Assembly (NCBI RefSeq): GCF_900107795.1
Contig: NZ_FNRL01000004.1
Span: forward strand, 248,001 to 312,000
Reading direction: 5' to 3'
DNA length: 64,000 bases
From: Chitinophaga terrae (ex Kim and Jung 2007)
GTDB taxonomy: Bacteria > Bacteroidota > Bacteroidia > Chitinophagales > Chitinophagaceae
Under the pieces are notes generated by a model. The model searched no databases and had not been told where the DNA came from. It saw nothing but the letters and a program-made list of their open reading frames with translations. How positions within the stretch are numbered: the first letter of the stretch is position 1; each line of letters opens with the position of its first letter. Shown piece by piece: positions 1 to 10,792 of this stretch. The translations under genes and the position numbers were made by a program.

Positions 1-285
1 AATGAATCGGCTACCCGCCTTACTTCTTCCATTGTGGCAGACGTAGTTCCCGCCGCCTTCTACGGCCAGGTAGATACTTTGTTTGCAGCCCGCGACGCTC
101 ATTCCTGGGGCACATTCGATGAAATGAACAATGTGCTGAAAGTAGATGATGAAATGAATGGAGAAAACGACGACCTGGTTGACAAAGCAGTGGTGAAAAC
201 CATTGCCAATGGAGGTCGGGTATTTATTTTACCTAAAGAGCAAATGCCGGCCGACAGCCCTGTTGCCGCATTAATGAGATATTAA
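1..285 (+). CDS. baeRF family 3/7-type protein, C-terminal fragment
   Basis: Only the last 94 codons are present; the gene enters from the left edge in frame 1 and stops with TAA at 283-285. The visible part has the closing pattern of bacterial archaeo-eukaryotic release factor-like (baeRF) proteins: a segment about control of a small loop (GQVDTLFAARDAHSWGTFD), an acidic DLVDKAVVKTIANGGRVFIL stretch and a terminal PADSPVAALMRY motif. Members of the family have an eRF1/eL30e-like fold and are thought to act at the ribosome or on RNA, but most are uncharacterised. An internal GTG at 34 could be mistaken for a start, but the reading frame and homology-type pattern continue upstream of it. The family assignment rests on memory of the C-terminal pattern only. 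Confidence 0.7.
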   Translation, partial: NESATRLTSSIVADVVPAAFYGQVDTLFAARDAHSWGTFDEMNNVLKVDDEMNGENDDLVDKAVVKTIANGGRVFILPKEQMPADSPVAALMRY

Positions 286-300
286 ACGAGACGAAGACAA

Positions 301-332
301 ACAACCGCTTCTGCGCCCGCAGAGGCGGTTGT
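301..332 (+). terminator. hairpin terminator after the baeRF gene
   Basis: Arms 301-314 and 319-332 pair over 14 positions with one G-U wobble around a 4-base GCCC loop, starting 16 bases after the stop codon of the preceding gene. The tail is TTTCAG, so the U-tract is weak. Confidence 0.65.
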
Positions 333-400
333 TTCAGTATAACAACCGCCACAGAAGTGTTTCGTTTTTGCTACATTATACCAACTATATCTAAATAACT

Positions 401-408
401 TACATTTG
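401..408 (+). promoter_or_regulatory. possible Bacteroidota -7 box (TACATTTG)
   Basis: TACATTTG is a full match to the Bacteroidota -7 consensus TAnnTTTG. It would place transcription start near 415, about 20 bases before the ATG at 436. No TTG lies at the expected -33 distance, so this is a half-supported promoter. It does argue that translation starts at 436 and not inside the box. Confidence 0.35.
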
Positions 409-435
409 TTCCTGCATTTAACCAATGCCGGCATT

Positions 436-885
436 ATGGGTTTATTTAATTTTTTTAAGAAACCGCTACGGATCAACGATGAATTTTTCGGACCGCTCCG
501 ATATATTGAGATCAAAGGCGCCCGGGGATATTTTGAAGGGAAAGGCCTGTTTGCTCCTTTAGGGTATGAAACCGAATACCTGATCGAAGCGGAAACCTCC
601 GGACCGGCGGAATGGCAAAAAGAATTTTATAAAAACCTTCAGCTGGAATTCGATGGCTATATAGAAAAGATCAAACCGCTTATAACCGACGAATTAAGGG
701 AGGAGGACCCTGATATTGAAATAGGGGATTTTAAAGATGAATTTACACTTGTAAATATCACTATCCCTTTTTCCCATACGCCTGTTGTGCGTTGGAATAT
801 GGCCTTTACAACCATTCATGAGGCCGATCACTACGTTACCGTCGAGTTTTCCGGCGATGAACCTGTAGAAGCGGTATTGGAATAA
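436..885 (+). CDS. small acidic cytoplasmic protein of unknown function
   Basis: A 149-residue protein without signal peptide or membrane segment. It begins MGLFNFFKKPLRINDEFFG and continues with a predicted beta-rich region (FGPLRYIEIKGARGYFEGKG, then GYETEYLIEAE), an amphipathic helix around residues 55-90 and a C-terminal HYVTVEFSGDEPVEAVLE. The order 'D-x-FFGPL ... G-x-YFEGKG-x-F' recalls small single-domain proteins that often turn up as immunity or cargo-type proteins, but I cannot name a family. The ATG at 436 is chosen over an upstream TTG at 406, which overlaps a likely -7 box. It is followed after 42 bases by the YceI gene, so the two may be co-transcribed. Function unknown. Confidence 0.75.
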   Translation: MGLFNFFKKPLRINDEFFGPLRYIEIKGARGYFEGKGLFAPLGYETEYLIEAETSGPAEWQKEFYKNLQLEFDGYIEKIKPLITDELREEDPDIEIGDFKDEFTLVNITIPFSHTPVVRWNMAFTTIHEADHYVTVEFSGDEPVEAVLE

Positions 886-927
886 TGATCCGCTCTATGC
901 CTGTTGTTCCTGCAATAATTAAACTAT

Positions 928-1452
928 ATGAATAAATTAGTTCTGTTAATGTTTATCGCTGTAGCATCCTGTATTTCAGCTGCTGCACAAACCATTGATT
1001 CCAGCAAGTCGGGTGTGAAATTTGAAATCGGGAATATGGGAGTGAAGAAAGTAAAAGGTACTTTTTCAGGTATGAAAGGAACCATCGACTTCAACCCTCA
1101 AAATCCCGCTGCCGCTCATTTTGATGTGTGCATCGATGCCAGCACTGTAAACACAGAAAATGAGAAGAGAGACAACCACCTGAGAAATAAAGACTTCTTC
1201 GAAACAGATAAATATCCTGAGATCTGCTTCAAATCCAAAGAAGTTACAAAAACAGCGGAGGGTTACAGCGTAGCCGGTAAACTTACCGCCCACGGCGTAA
1301 CAAACGATGTAACCATACCTTTTACCTTTAACAATAATGTTTTTGAAGGTAAGTTCATACTTAAAAGACTGGACTATAAAATAGGAGAGGGAACAAACAC
1401 TTTTATGGTAGGTAACGAAGTGGAAGTGACCATCACCTGCGCCGTAAAATAA
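928..1452 (+). CDS. YceI family periplasmic protein
   Basis: 174 residues with a typical Sec signal peptide (MNKLVLLMFIAVASCISAAAQ, cleavage after about residue 20). The mature part has the YceI lipocalin-like beta-barrel pattern: SKSGVKFEIGNMGVKKVKGTF near the start, GTIDFNPQNP, DNHLRNKDFFETDKYPEI (the conserved 'R-D-x-H-L-x-x-x-D-F-F-D' helix/loop) and GKLTAHGVTNDVTIPF. YceI proteins bind isoprenoid-type lipids such as polyprenyl diphosphates in the periplasm; in Bacteroidota their exact role is mostly unknown. Length is close to the family norm. It is followed by a strong bidirectional hairpin shared with the convergent dehydrogenase gene. Confidence 0.92.
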   Translation: MNKLVLLMFIAVASCISAAAQTIDSSKSGVKFEIGNMGVKKVKGTFSGMKGTIDFNPQNPAAAHFDVCIDASTVNTENEKRDNHLRNKDFFETDKYPEICFKSKEVTKTAEGYSVAGKLTAHGVTNDVTIPFTFNNNVFEGKFILKRLDYKIGEGTNTFMVGNEVEVTITCAVK

Positions 1453-1465
1453 TTCATCAACTAAA

Positions 1466-1506
1466 GATCCGCCTTATAAAGGGAGTATCCTTTTATAAGG
1501 CGGATC
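1466..1506. terminator. bidirectional terminator
   Basis: A 15-bp perfect stem, GATCCGCCTTATAAA at 1466-1480 with TTTATAAGGCGGATC at 1492-1506, sits between the convergent YceI gene and dehydrogenase gene. It is flanked by AAA on the left and TTTTATTTA on the right, so it can stop transcription from both sides. Confidence 0.9.
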
Positions 1507-1512
1507 TTTTAT

Positions 1513-4332
<2,820 letters not shown>

Positions 4333-4472
4333 AGCTTATTCTTTGGCTGACAGGCTGGTTAGGCTGAAAGATCTTAAAGAAACATCGGATATGACGATTC
4401 CGATGGATAAAATTAATCCAAACCTGGGAACATATCATAATTTCTTCAGCCAAAAGCCAGTACAACACAAAA

Positions 4473-4498
4473 AAAGCATCCCGTTTAAAGGATGCTTT
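4473..4498 (-). terminator. rho-independent terminator of the SIP-type gene
   Basis: Arms AAAGCATCC (4473-4481) and GGATGCTTT (4490-4498) form a 9-bp stem. Read on the minus strand it lies 28 bases after the stop of the reductase gene and runs into seven or more U residues (complement of the A run at 4468-4475). Confidence 0.85.
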
Positions 4499-4525
4499 CA
4501 CATAACAGTAGCAGGAATTCCCTTG

Positions 4526-5224
4526 TCATTTCCAGAATCCCTGGGCCTTTATCTGGGAACTGTTAATACCCGTTTTCCTGAGAAGGTTCCTCAGATCCGC
4601 CACCATGCGGACGTTTCCTACCAGGTAAAACACCTGCTCCTGCGAAAAAGGGAAGTCTAAAAGCGATGCTACCAGGGTGCTGAGGGCGTCTGATTGCTGC
4701 AGCACCGGTTGGAATGGCGACCTGGGAAAATAGCTATTAAACTCTTCTACATGCTCAGGATCTTTAATAACCACATTTCCTTTTATCTGCGCCGTATTGC
4801 CGGCTAATTGCTGCAAAGCCAGGAAATGCGCCAGGGCCGACTGGTCGCCAAGGAAAACCAGTTCCTGCCCCTGTACCGGTTTTTGCATGGAAGAACCAAT
4901 GCCCAGGTACACCAGCAGCTCGCCTGTCTGCAGCTGTTGTGCCCACCTGGCGCCTGCGCCATCATGTGCTGCATCAATGAACAGGGTACAGGTATGTGTG
5001 GAGGCATCCCACTGCGCTGGCGTATAGTCGCGGAAGGTATATGGGGCTACCTTGCATTTGATATGCTGGGTTACTGTCCATTTGCTCATATCGGCGTCGG
5101 GCAGGTGCAGATCCACTTCAAAGAAGGTTCCTGATGCCCATGGTCTTATATCCAGTATGGTTCCTTGTTTCGTGAAAGTTCTTTCAAGGAACGATATTTT
5201 CTTTTCTTTCACTGCTGATATCAT
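4526..5224 (-). CDS. siderophore-interacting (SIP/ViuB-like) FAD-domain protein
   Basis: 232 residues, no signal peptide. Residues about 12-110 form a ferredoxin-reductase-type beta barrel (APYTFRDYTPAQWD corresponds to the FAD-binding R-x-Y-T/S motif), followed by FIDAAHDGAGARWAQQLQTGE and GIGSSMQKP, then a NAD(P)-binding half (FLGDQSALAHFLALQQL ... FYLVGNVRMVADLRNLLRK ... AQGFWK). The FAD-contacting RxYT pattern, the H-x-x-G-x-G-A-R-W-A block and the C-terminal GFW/GYW signature are typical of siderophore-interacting proteins, which reduce ferric siderophores in the cytoplasm. An AraC regulator gene lies 83 bases upstream in the same direction, and may control it. A strong terminator follows. 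Confidence 0.8.
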   Translation of the reverse strand: MISAVKEKKISFLERTFTKQGTILDIRPWASGTFFEVDLHLPDADMSKWTVTQHIKCKVAPYTFRDYTPAQWDASTHTCTLFIDAAHDGAGARWAQQLQTGELLVYLGIGSSMQKPVQGQELVFLGDQSALAHFLALQQLAGNTAQIKGNVVIKDPEHVEEFNSYFPRSPFQPVLQQSDALSTLVASLLDFPFSQEQVFYLVGNVRMVADLRNLLRKTGINSSQIKAQGFWK

Positions 5225-5307
5225 ACTTTAAAATTTAATCGCCCGTTGGGGTATTTATTTTTTCTACTGCAAAAGAACTGGAAAATGACCTGCCGCAAAA
5301 TGGACAA

Positions 5308-6195
5308 TTACCTGTGATGATTGGACGATTCCCGGTATCTTTTCCGGAATGCCAGCGGGGTAATTTTTTCTGATTTCTTAAAGATCCTCGAAAAATAGGC
5401 GTGGTCTTCGTATCCCAGGTTATATGCTATCTGTTTTACATCTTCATCTGTATAACACAACAGCCGTTTGGCTTCCAGCATTATTTCCTGTTGTATCCAG
5501 TAGCTTGCAGGGAAACCTGTTATGTTCTTCACTACCTCGTTCAGGTAAGAGGCGGATACATGCAGTCTCTCTGCATACAGGGCCGGGGTTTTCAGGTGCT
5601 TATACTGCTGGTTGACCAGCTTTTTAAAATCGTTGGTCAGGCATAGCGGCCGGGAGGTGATCTTATTGCCGGACCAGCCATGCTGGGTAAATAATTCTGC
5701 CATCATGCTTATGATAACTTTGGCAAAGTCTCTCGCTACATGACGGGAGAAATCCCCTGTCTTCTGGGCAGACAGGTTAGACAATAGCTGGAATGCCTGG
5801 CAGAAAACAGCGGTAACCGGCACAGGGATGGCCTGTTCGTACGGAGACCGGTTCTCAAATAACGCTCTTTTTTCGTTGTCTATAAACGATGCGTCTATTG
5901 CCAGCAGCCAGCCGGTGGCAGTCTCCTGTTTGCTGTACTGATGGACCTGCCCCGGCAGGATGTAGACCAGGTGAGGGCCTTCCAGCTTTACCGTTTCAAA
6001 ATCGAGGGTAAACTGGCTGTATCCTTTTTCCTGGAAGATGAACATATAGTGGTCGTCCCTGTGCGCCTCCTGGACGGAAGGCTTGTTTTTCGAGTGCTCG
6101 TTCGTACCTGACAGGTTTTTTAGTTTAAAACCAGCATGGTTATTTAACCGGCCTTCGTGAAGCGGGATCTCTTTCGGAAATTTTGATTGCCCCAT
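5308..6195 (-). CDS. AraC family transcriptional regulator
   Basis: 295 residues. The N-terminal 180 residues form a cupin-like effector domain of the AraC_binding type (HRDDHYMFIFQEKGYSQFTLDFETVKLEGPHLVYILPGQVHQY). The C-terminal 100 residues hold two helix-turn-helix motifs: TPALYAERLHVSASYLNEVVKNITG and VKQIAYNLGYEDHAYFSRIFKK, the second matching the conserved AraC 'GY-x-D-x-x-Y/F-F-S-R-x-F-K' pattern. The gene is upstream of and co-directional with the siderophore-interacting-type reductase, so local control in response to iron or a siderophore-like ligand is a reasonable guess. A 10-bp GC-rich hairpin lies about 50 bases upstream of its start. Confidence 0.9.
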   Translation of the reverse strand: MGQSKFPKEIPLHEGRLNNHAGFKLKNLSGTNEHSKNKPSVQEAHRDDHYMFIFQEKGYSQFTLDFETVKLEGPHLVYILPGQVHQYSKQETATGWLLAIDASFIDNEKRALFENRSPYEQAIPVPVTAVFCQAFQLLSNLSAQKTGDFSRHVARDFAKVIISMMAELFTQHGWSGNKITSRPLCLTNDFKKLVNQQYKHLKTPALYAERLHVSASYLNEVVKNITGFPASYWIQQEIMLEAKRLLCYTDEDVKQIAYNLGYEDHAYFSRIFKKSEKITPLAFRKRYRESSNHHR

Positions 6196-6491
6196 TTTAC
6201 TAGGAATTCAGATAAAAATGCTGTTAAGATAAGCTATTCTCACATGGGCGGCAGCATGATTGGCTGCCGCCCTCCCGATGCTGCAAGGACCGGGGAGCTA
6301 TCGATCATCTTACAGGTAATAGACGGATATCCGGCCCGGATATTTCAACCAGCATAAAAAAAATTCCATTTGTGGTAATAACGATGGGATAAGATGGTAA
6401 CAGTTAGAAGTTTAGTCATCAGATTTGCGCCTCACATGATAGTTTCGTAGTTTGCACAAAGTATCAACCAAAAACTGCTTAGGTGGAACTT
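6196..6491. other. divergent intergenic region between AraC and S41 peptidase genes
   Basis: 296 bases without a gene. It must hold the promoters of both divergent genes. It contains a strong hairpin (6246-6272) and, just ahead of the peptidase gene, TAGTTTG-like sequences near 6436-6454 that only partly match the -7 consensus. No small ORF with a credible start was seen. Confidence 0.6.
6246..6272. promoter_or_regulatory. 10-bp GC-rich inverted repeat upstream of the AraC gene
   Basis: GGGCGGCAGC (6246-6255) and GCTGCCGCCC (6263-6272) pair perfectly around a 7-base ATGATTG loop. There is no U-tract on either strand, so it is more likely a protein-binding site or leader-RNA structure than a terminator. 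Confidence 0.5.
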
Positions 6492-8045
6492 ATGAGAAAA
6501 TTATTATTATTCGTACTGCTGGTATCCCTGATCCCTGTATCCCTGATAAAGGCCCAGTCGAGGCCGCTTTTGTCCAAGGATAGTCTGGGTATTTACAACC
6601 GGGTATTAAGCCCCCGCGCTATGAAAGAGGACCTGCAGCTCCTGCGGAACATCGGTGATAAAACCAATTCAGGTTTGTACCGTTACCGTACCAAAAAACA
6701 AATAGACAGCATTTATAACTGGGCGGCCGCCAGTGTCAAGAAACCGATGCGCGTCACCGAGTTCTATAAAATAATATTGCAGTTGGCAGACTTTGAAGGA
6801 AGTTGTCATAATTATACCATCGTGGACCAGCAGCTGCTGGATTACCTGAACCGCCAGCGGGGCTTTTTTCCTTACGACCTGAAATACCTGGAAGGAAAGA
6901 TCATTTTCAATCATCATACGCCTGAAATTCCCGCAGGTTCACGTATCCTGAGCATCAACGGCGTACCCGATACCACGCTGATGAAGTCGTTCTACAAGTA
7001 TTTTACCGGCGATGGCTATACGATCACCCAGAAACTGACAGGCAGCGTACAACGGGCCTACGGGATCCGGTACCTGCTGGAATACGGCGTGAAAGACAGC
7101 TTCGCTGTTCGTTTTACTCCTCCTTATTCTTCCGAGGTTAAATCGGCCGTGCTGCCCGCAGTAACGCTCGAAACCCGCAAGGCTAACCTGGAGAAGCGCT
7201 ACAGTGCAAGCCTCGACAGTATTATCGATTACAATGTACAGCCTAAATACAGTTTCAGGATGCTGGATTCGTCTACCGGCCTGCTGAACTTCCGGATATT
7301 CAGTATGGCCAGCGGGGCGGATGATCCGGCTTTCCCGGTGTATGTGCGGTTCATTGACAGCGTTTTCCAGCTGCTCGACAAAAAAGCCATTCCCAACCTG
7401 GTGATCGATATCCGGAGCAACCCCGGGGGCAGCGATCCTACTTTCGAGCAGCCAATGATGTACCTGACAGATCATCCTTTTAAAGAGAATACCTTAGCCT
7501 ATATTATTTTCGACAGGGATGATATCCCTTTCAGGAAATATTTCTGGGGAGTAAGTACCAGTCATAAAATGACACCCGAAGAAGAAGTAGCAGGCCGGCA
7601 GTTCCTGAAAGACAATTACCTGCCATACAGCAATGGAAGAAGTTACCAGAATCCTAAATACAACCCTGTTTATTATCCTAAACAGCCTGCCTATAAGGGA
7701 CATACTTACCTGCTGATAGATGAGAACACCGCTTCTGCGGCTTCGCATCTTTCTTCGCTGGTGAAAGCCTATGCCAGGAATACCACCATTGTGGGCGTAG
7801 AAACCGTTGGAGGGTATTACGGGCATAACGGGCATTCGCCGCTGGTGTTCGAATTGCCCAATTCCAGGATCAAGAACCAGTTCTCCATGGTTTATGTTGT
7901 GCAGGATGCGCCGGTAAAACCGGATATACCGGAGGGGAGAGGAACGATACCGGATATAGAGGTTTGGCAGAGTTATGAAGATTTTATGCAGCTGAAAGAT
8001 ACACAGATGGAGTATGTATTGAAGCTGATCAGGGAGAAGAAGTAG
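6492..8045 (+). CDS. secreted S41 family peptidase
   Basis: 517 residues from the ATG at 6492; a GTG nine bases earlier is less likely because the signal peptide MRKLLLFVLLVSLIPVSLIKAQ begins at the ATG, which has AGGTGG in front of it. The body has the tail-specific protease (S41) fold: a degenerate PDZ-like region near residues 150-190 (PAGSRILSINGVPDTTLMKSF), VIDIRSNPGGSDPTF near 305-320, and DENTASAASHLSSLVKAYAR with the predicted nucleophile S415 in the T-A-S-A motif. The C-terminal PEGRGTIPDIEV block is also typical. These proteases are periplasmic or outer-membrane associated in Bacteroidota and process exported proteins; the substrate here is unknown. It stands alone and converges with the histidine kinase gene. 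Confidence 0.9.
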   Translation: MRKLLLFVLLVSLIPVSLIKAQSRPLLSKDSLGIYNRVLSPRAMKEDLQLLRNIGDKTNSGLYRYRTKKQIDSIYNWAAASVKKPMRVTEFYKIILQLADFEGSCHNYTIVDQQLLDYLNRQRGFFPYDLKYLEGKIIFNHHTPEIPAGSRILSINGVPDTTLMKSFYKYFTGDGYTITQKLTGSVQRAYGIRYLLEYGVKDSFAVRFTPPYSSEVKSAVLPAVTLETRKANLEKRYSASLDSIIDYNVQPKYSFRMLDSSTGLLNFRIFSMASGADDPAFPVYVRFIDSVFQLLDKKAIPNLVIDIRSNPGGSDPTFEQPMMYLTDHPFKENTLAYIIFDRDDIPFRKYFWGVSTSHKMTPEEEVAGRQFLKDNYLPYSNGRSYQNPKYNPVYYPKQPAYKGHTYLLIDENTASAASHLSSLVKAYARNTTIVGVETVGGYYGHNGHSPLVFELPNSRIKNQFSMVYVVQDAPVKPDIPEGRGTIPDIEVWQSYEDFMQLKDTQMEYVLKLIREKK

Positions 8046-8077
8046 TACAGAAGTCCCTGCTTTGATCTGCCGGTCGT

Positions 8078-9391
8078 TTACAGGTCATCATCGTCCTCGT
8101 CGCCTTGTGCGCCTTTGGGAAGAAGGATGGTAAAAGCGGTTCCTTTCCCGGGATGGCTTTCTACCTGGATGGTTCCTTGGTTCAGGACAGTAAATTCATG
8201 GCTTAATAATAGCCCCAGTCCGAATCCCCGTTCGCCGGAGGTTCCGTTCTGGGGCTGTCGGGAAGACGTAAAAAGCGTATTAACCTGGCGGTGGCTCATG
8301 CCTATGCCCTCGTCGCTGATCCGGATGGAAATACGATGATCGGTTTCTGTAGTCGCGATCCTGATAGCGCCGTATTCGTTGCTGAACTTCAGCGCATTGC
8401 TGAATAGGTTCCTGAAAATAACGGCTACCTGGTCGCGGTCCGCCCTGATGAAGTGCTGGGGAGGAACCCGGGTATCTACCCTGATCTTTTTCTGTTGTAT
8501 AGCCAGGTCAAAGAAGGCGATCACTTCCTCCAGCACCGACAGGATGCTGAAATTTGTTGGAGTGGTCTGTATTCCCTGCATGCTTCTGGTACTCCAGCGG
8601 AGCAGGTTGTCCAGCGTCCCACCAAACTGCGATATTTTTTCCTGCAACATACTGGTCGTATCCTTCATGTAATTATTGTCTACCAATCCCTGGTGAAACA
8701 TATCGAGCACCCCTTCCAAAGTAGCAAGAGGTCCGCGTATATCGTGGGCCAGTATGGAAAAAAGTTTTTCTTTATCCTTATTCATAGCCAGCAACGCCTG
8801 GCGTTGTTTTTCTATGGCCCGCTGGTTGTCTGTTTGTATATGTTTGAAGAATACAAGGTTGACGAGGATACAGATAGTTGCCCCGATGATGTTCGACCAG
8901 ACCTGTACCTGTGAAACCGGTTTGCCAAGTATGGCGGGTTGGGGAAATAATACAACGGCGATAAATGCAATAATAGCAAGCCCCCCGAGGCATATCACCA
9001 CCCACCATTTATCATAGATCAGGATAATGGCGATCAGCAACAGCAACAGCAGGTACTCGGCGCCGTTATGAAAGTAAAGGCCCGAAATAGTGTAAATAAT
9101 GATGCTGATCCCTATCAGTACCAGCCTGGCGCTCAGGTACATCCTTTGTTTGTGCAATACCAGCAAAGTGACGGCTGAACTCATGTTCAGGAGGTTGAGT
9201 GCCGCCAGTGTATACCTCCCGGTTACGATATTTATAACCACGTAAATGAACATCAGGCAGGCGCCCGGAAGCGCCATCAGGTTCAGTAATTTTGTTCGCC
9301 TGGCCTCTATGTATGGCATAAAGGGATAAATTCCCACATTAATGATATTGTTCCAGACCCTGGCGAGGTAGCTGGATAATAGTTCTCTCAT
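8078..9391 (-). CDS. membrane sensor histidine kinase
   Basis: 437 residues. Residues about 38-185 contain six hydrophobic membrane segments with short loops, so sensing is probably within the membrane. A short linker is followed by a HisKA dimerisation domain with the phosphoacceptor H216 in FSILAHDIRGPL, and a HATPase_c domain with an N-box (FRNLFSNALKFSN), a G1 box (DEGIGM) and a G2 box (GERGFGLGLLLSHEF). No receiver domain is fused and no response regulator lies next to it, so its partner is encoded elsewhere. The C-terminus is very acidic (GDEDDDDL). A solo gene, tail-to-tail with the S41 peptidase gene. Confidence 0.92.
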   Translation of the reverse strand: MRELLSSYLARVWNNIINVGIYPFMPYIEARRTKLLNLMALPGACLMFIYVVINIVTGRYTLAALNLLNMSSAVTLLVLHKQRMYLSARLVLIGISIIIYTISGLYFHNGAEYLLLLLLIAIILIYDKWWVVICLGGLAIIAFIAVVLFPQPAILGKPVSQVQVWSNIIGATICILVNLVFFKHIQTDNQRAIEKQRQALLAMNKDKEKLFSILAHDIRGPLATLEGVLDMFHQGLVDNNYMKDTTSMLQEKISQFGGTLDNLLRWSTRSMQGIQTTPTNFSILSVLEEVIAFFDLAIQQKKIRVDTRVPPQHFIRADRDQVAVIFRNLFSNALKFSNEYGAIRIATTETDHRISIRISDEGIGMSHRQVNTLFTSSRQPQNGTSGERGFGLGLLLSHEFTVLNQGTIQVESHPGKGTAFTILLPKGAQGDEDDDDL

Positions 9392-9558
9392 CTACATAGG
9401 TATATTGTATGGTTGTGCCCCCGCCGGGAGAAGATACTCCCTTCCTTATGGGCATGCCGGTATTTTAAATATGTGCGCTTAGGTAAAGTAAAGTATAGGA
9501 CGAAGCTAAGTATAATCCGCTCAAATATGAAATCCGCGCTGTTATTAAATACGGATTG

Positions 9559-9583
9559 GCTCCCGGTGCAGGCCACCGGGAGC
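9559..9583 (-). terminator. hairpin terminator after the GT4 gene
   Basis: GCTCCCGGTG (9559-9568) and CACCGGGAGC (9574-9583) pair perfectly over 10 bp around a 5-base loop, 18 bases beyond the stop of the minus-strand glycosyltransferase gene. The following minus-strand tail (CAATCCGTATTTAAT) is only partly U-rich. Confidence 0.6.
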
Positions 9584-9601
9584 GGGAAAGGTATAGCGTG
9601 T

Positions 9602-10696
9602 CTAAATGCTATCGGTTTGTTTCAGCAGCAGCTGGTCTAATTTCCGGAAATAGGCTTCAACGCCAAATTGCTCCTTTACCAGTTCGTGCAGTTCTCCCGG
9701 CGTTATGGAAGCGTGGAAGCTATCCAGGAGGCTGTCGAAGTGTTGCAACAGCGCCGGCGAATCGGGGGGTAGATCAGGGAGTTGATAGGCTCCGGGAAAG
9801 CCCATATCCGACAAGGCTTTGACAGCGCCAACCGGTGTGCCGATCACTGGTATGCCGGCTGCCAGCGCCTCCAGAGTTACCATTTCAAAGCCCTCAAAAA
9901 TGGAAGGTATAATAAGCAGGTCGGCTTTGGCATAGGCTTCCCGGCAAATGTTATCGATGGTCAGTCCTGCAACCACTGTTGTTTTCGTACTTCCTTCGAA
10001 GTAATCCTTGTCCAGCGGTTGGTTGGTAACCACAAGCAGCCGCCATCCTTCCTGCTTTTCCATGGCCTTGGCGATTTGCTGAAGCATGGGGAGTCCTTTT
10101 TCTTTAACAGGGCGTCCTACAAACAACAGCGTACGTTCGCCGGAAGCGCTCCGAGGGTGCGGATAAAAGATATTTGTATCCACGCAGTTTGCCAGGACCT
10201 TTATCTTCTCCGGCGCGGTATGATACCAGCGAATAGTATCTGCTTTCACTTTTTCGGAAACAGCCAGCACCAGCCGGGCGCTTTCACAGGCTTTTTGCTG
10301 AAGTTTCCCATACCGGCTTAAGGACGTTTCTTTTCTGCCATATGCCAGTTCCATTTCGTGATAAGAGCCGTGTTGGATCATTGCGTCAACAGGGTAGTAG
10401 GCAGATGATTCGCCCTGGGTTACCACCATTTGGTTGGGGCGGCGGGCCCACCACAGATAGGCGCTGGCGTACCGGGAAAGATAGATAGGCCGTCTTTTCT
10501 GAAAATGCCGGAAGCGGAACAGGAAAGGCAACAGCCTGCCAAACAGTGTATGATTTAACAGGAAATCTTCTGTAATGATCTTGGTAGGAATATTCCTGCT
10601 TTGAAAATAAGTATCCAGGTAATATGCTACTCTTTCTACACCACCTGCATTTGATGTCCCGTTAAATGATACCAGGAGCGCCTTTTTTATTCGCAT
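9602..10696 (-). CDS. glycosyltransferase family 4 protein
   Basis: 364 residues with a GT-B fold. The N-terminal domain opens with KKALLVSFNGTSNAGGVERVA, the GGVE loop typical of GT4 enzymes that bind the acceptor. The C-terminal nucleotide-sugar domain has LLFVGRPVKEKGLPMLQQIA and IIPSIFEGFEMVTLEALAAG, the E-x7-E motif that binds the nucleotide sugar, followed by GIPVIGTPVGA. It probably transfers a sugar in cell-surface glycan synthesis, retaining the anomeric configuration; donor and acceptor cannot be predicted. No other glycan-synthesis gene is adjacent, so it is an orphan transferase. Confidence 0.9.
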   Translation of the reverse strand: MRIKKALLVSFNGTSNAGGVERVAYYLDTYFQSRNIPTKIITEDFLLNHTLFGRLLPFLFRFRHFQKRRPIYLSRYASAYLWWARRPNQMVVTQGESSAYYPVDAMIQHGSYHEMELAYGRKETSLSRYGKLQQKACESARLVLAVSEKVKADTIRWYHTAPEKIKVLANCVDTNIFYPHPRSASGERTLLFVGRPVKEKGLPMLQQIAKAMEKQEGWRLLVVTNQPLDKDYFEGSTKTTVVAGLTIDNICREAYAKADLLIIPSIFEGFEMVTLEALAAGIPVIGTPVGAVKALSDMGFPGAYQLPDLPPDSPALLQHFDSLLDSFHASITPGELHELVKEQFGVEAYFRKLDQLLLKQTDSI

Positions 10697-10792
10697 AGTT
10701 AACTATAAGGTTCGTAAATCTGACCAGTTGATTTTGCCTGTTCAACTGTAAAACTACTTATAAATTGAATTATTCTCCTGGTTGGAGGAACG

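Noticed and set aside
9400..9450. Short GGGAG/CTCCC hairpin in the histidine kinase leader
   Set aside because: Only five base pairs with no tail; too weak to name.
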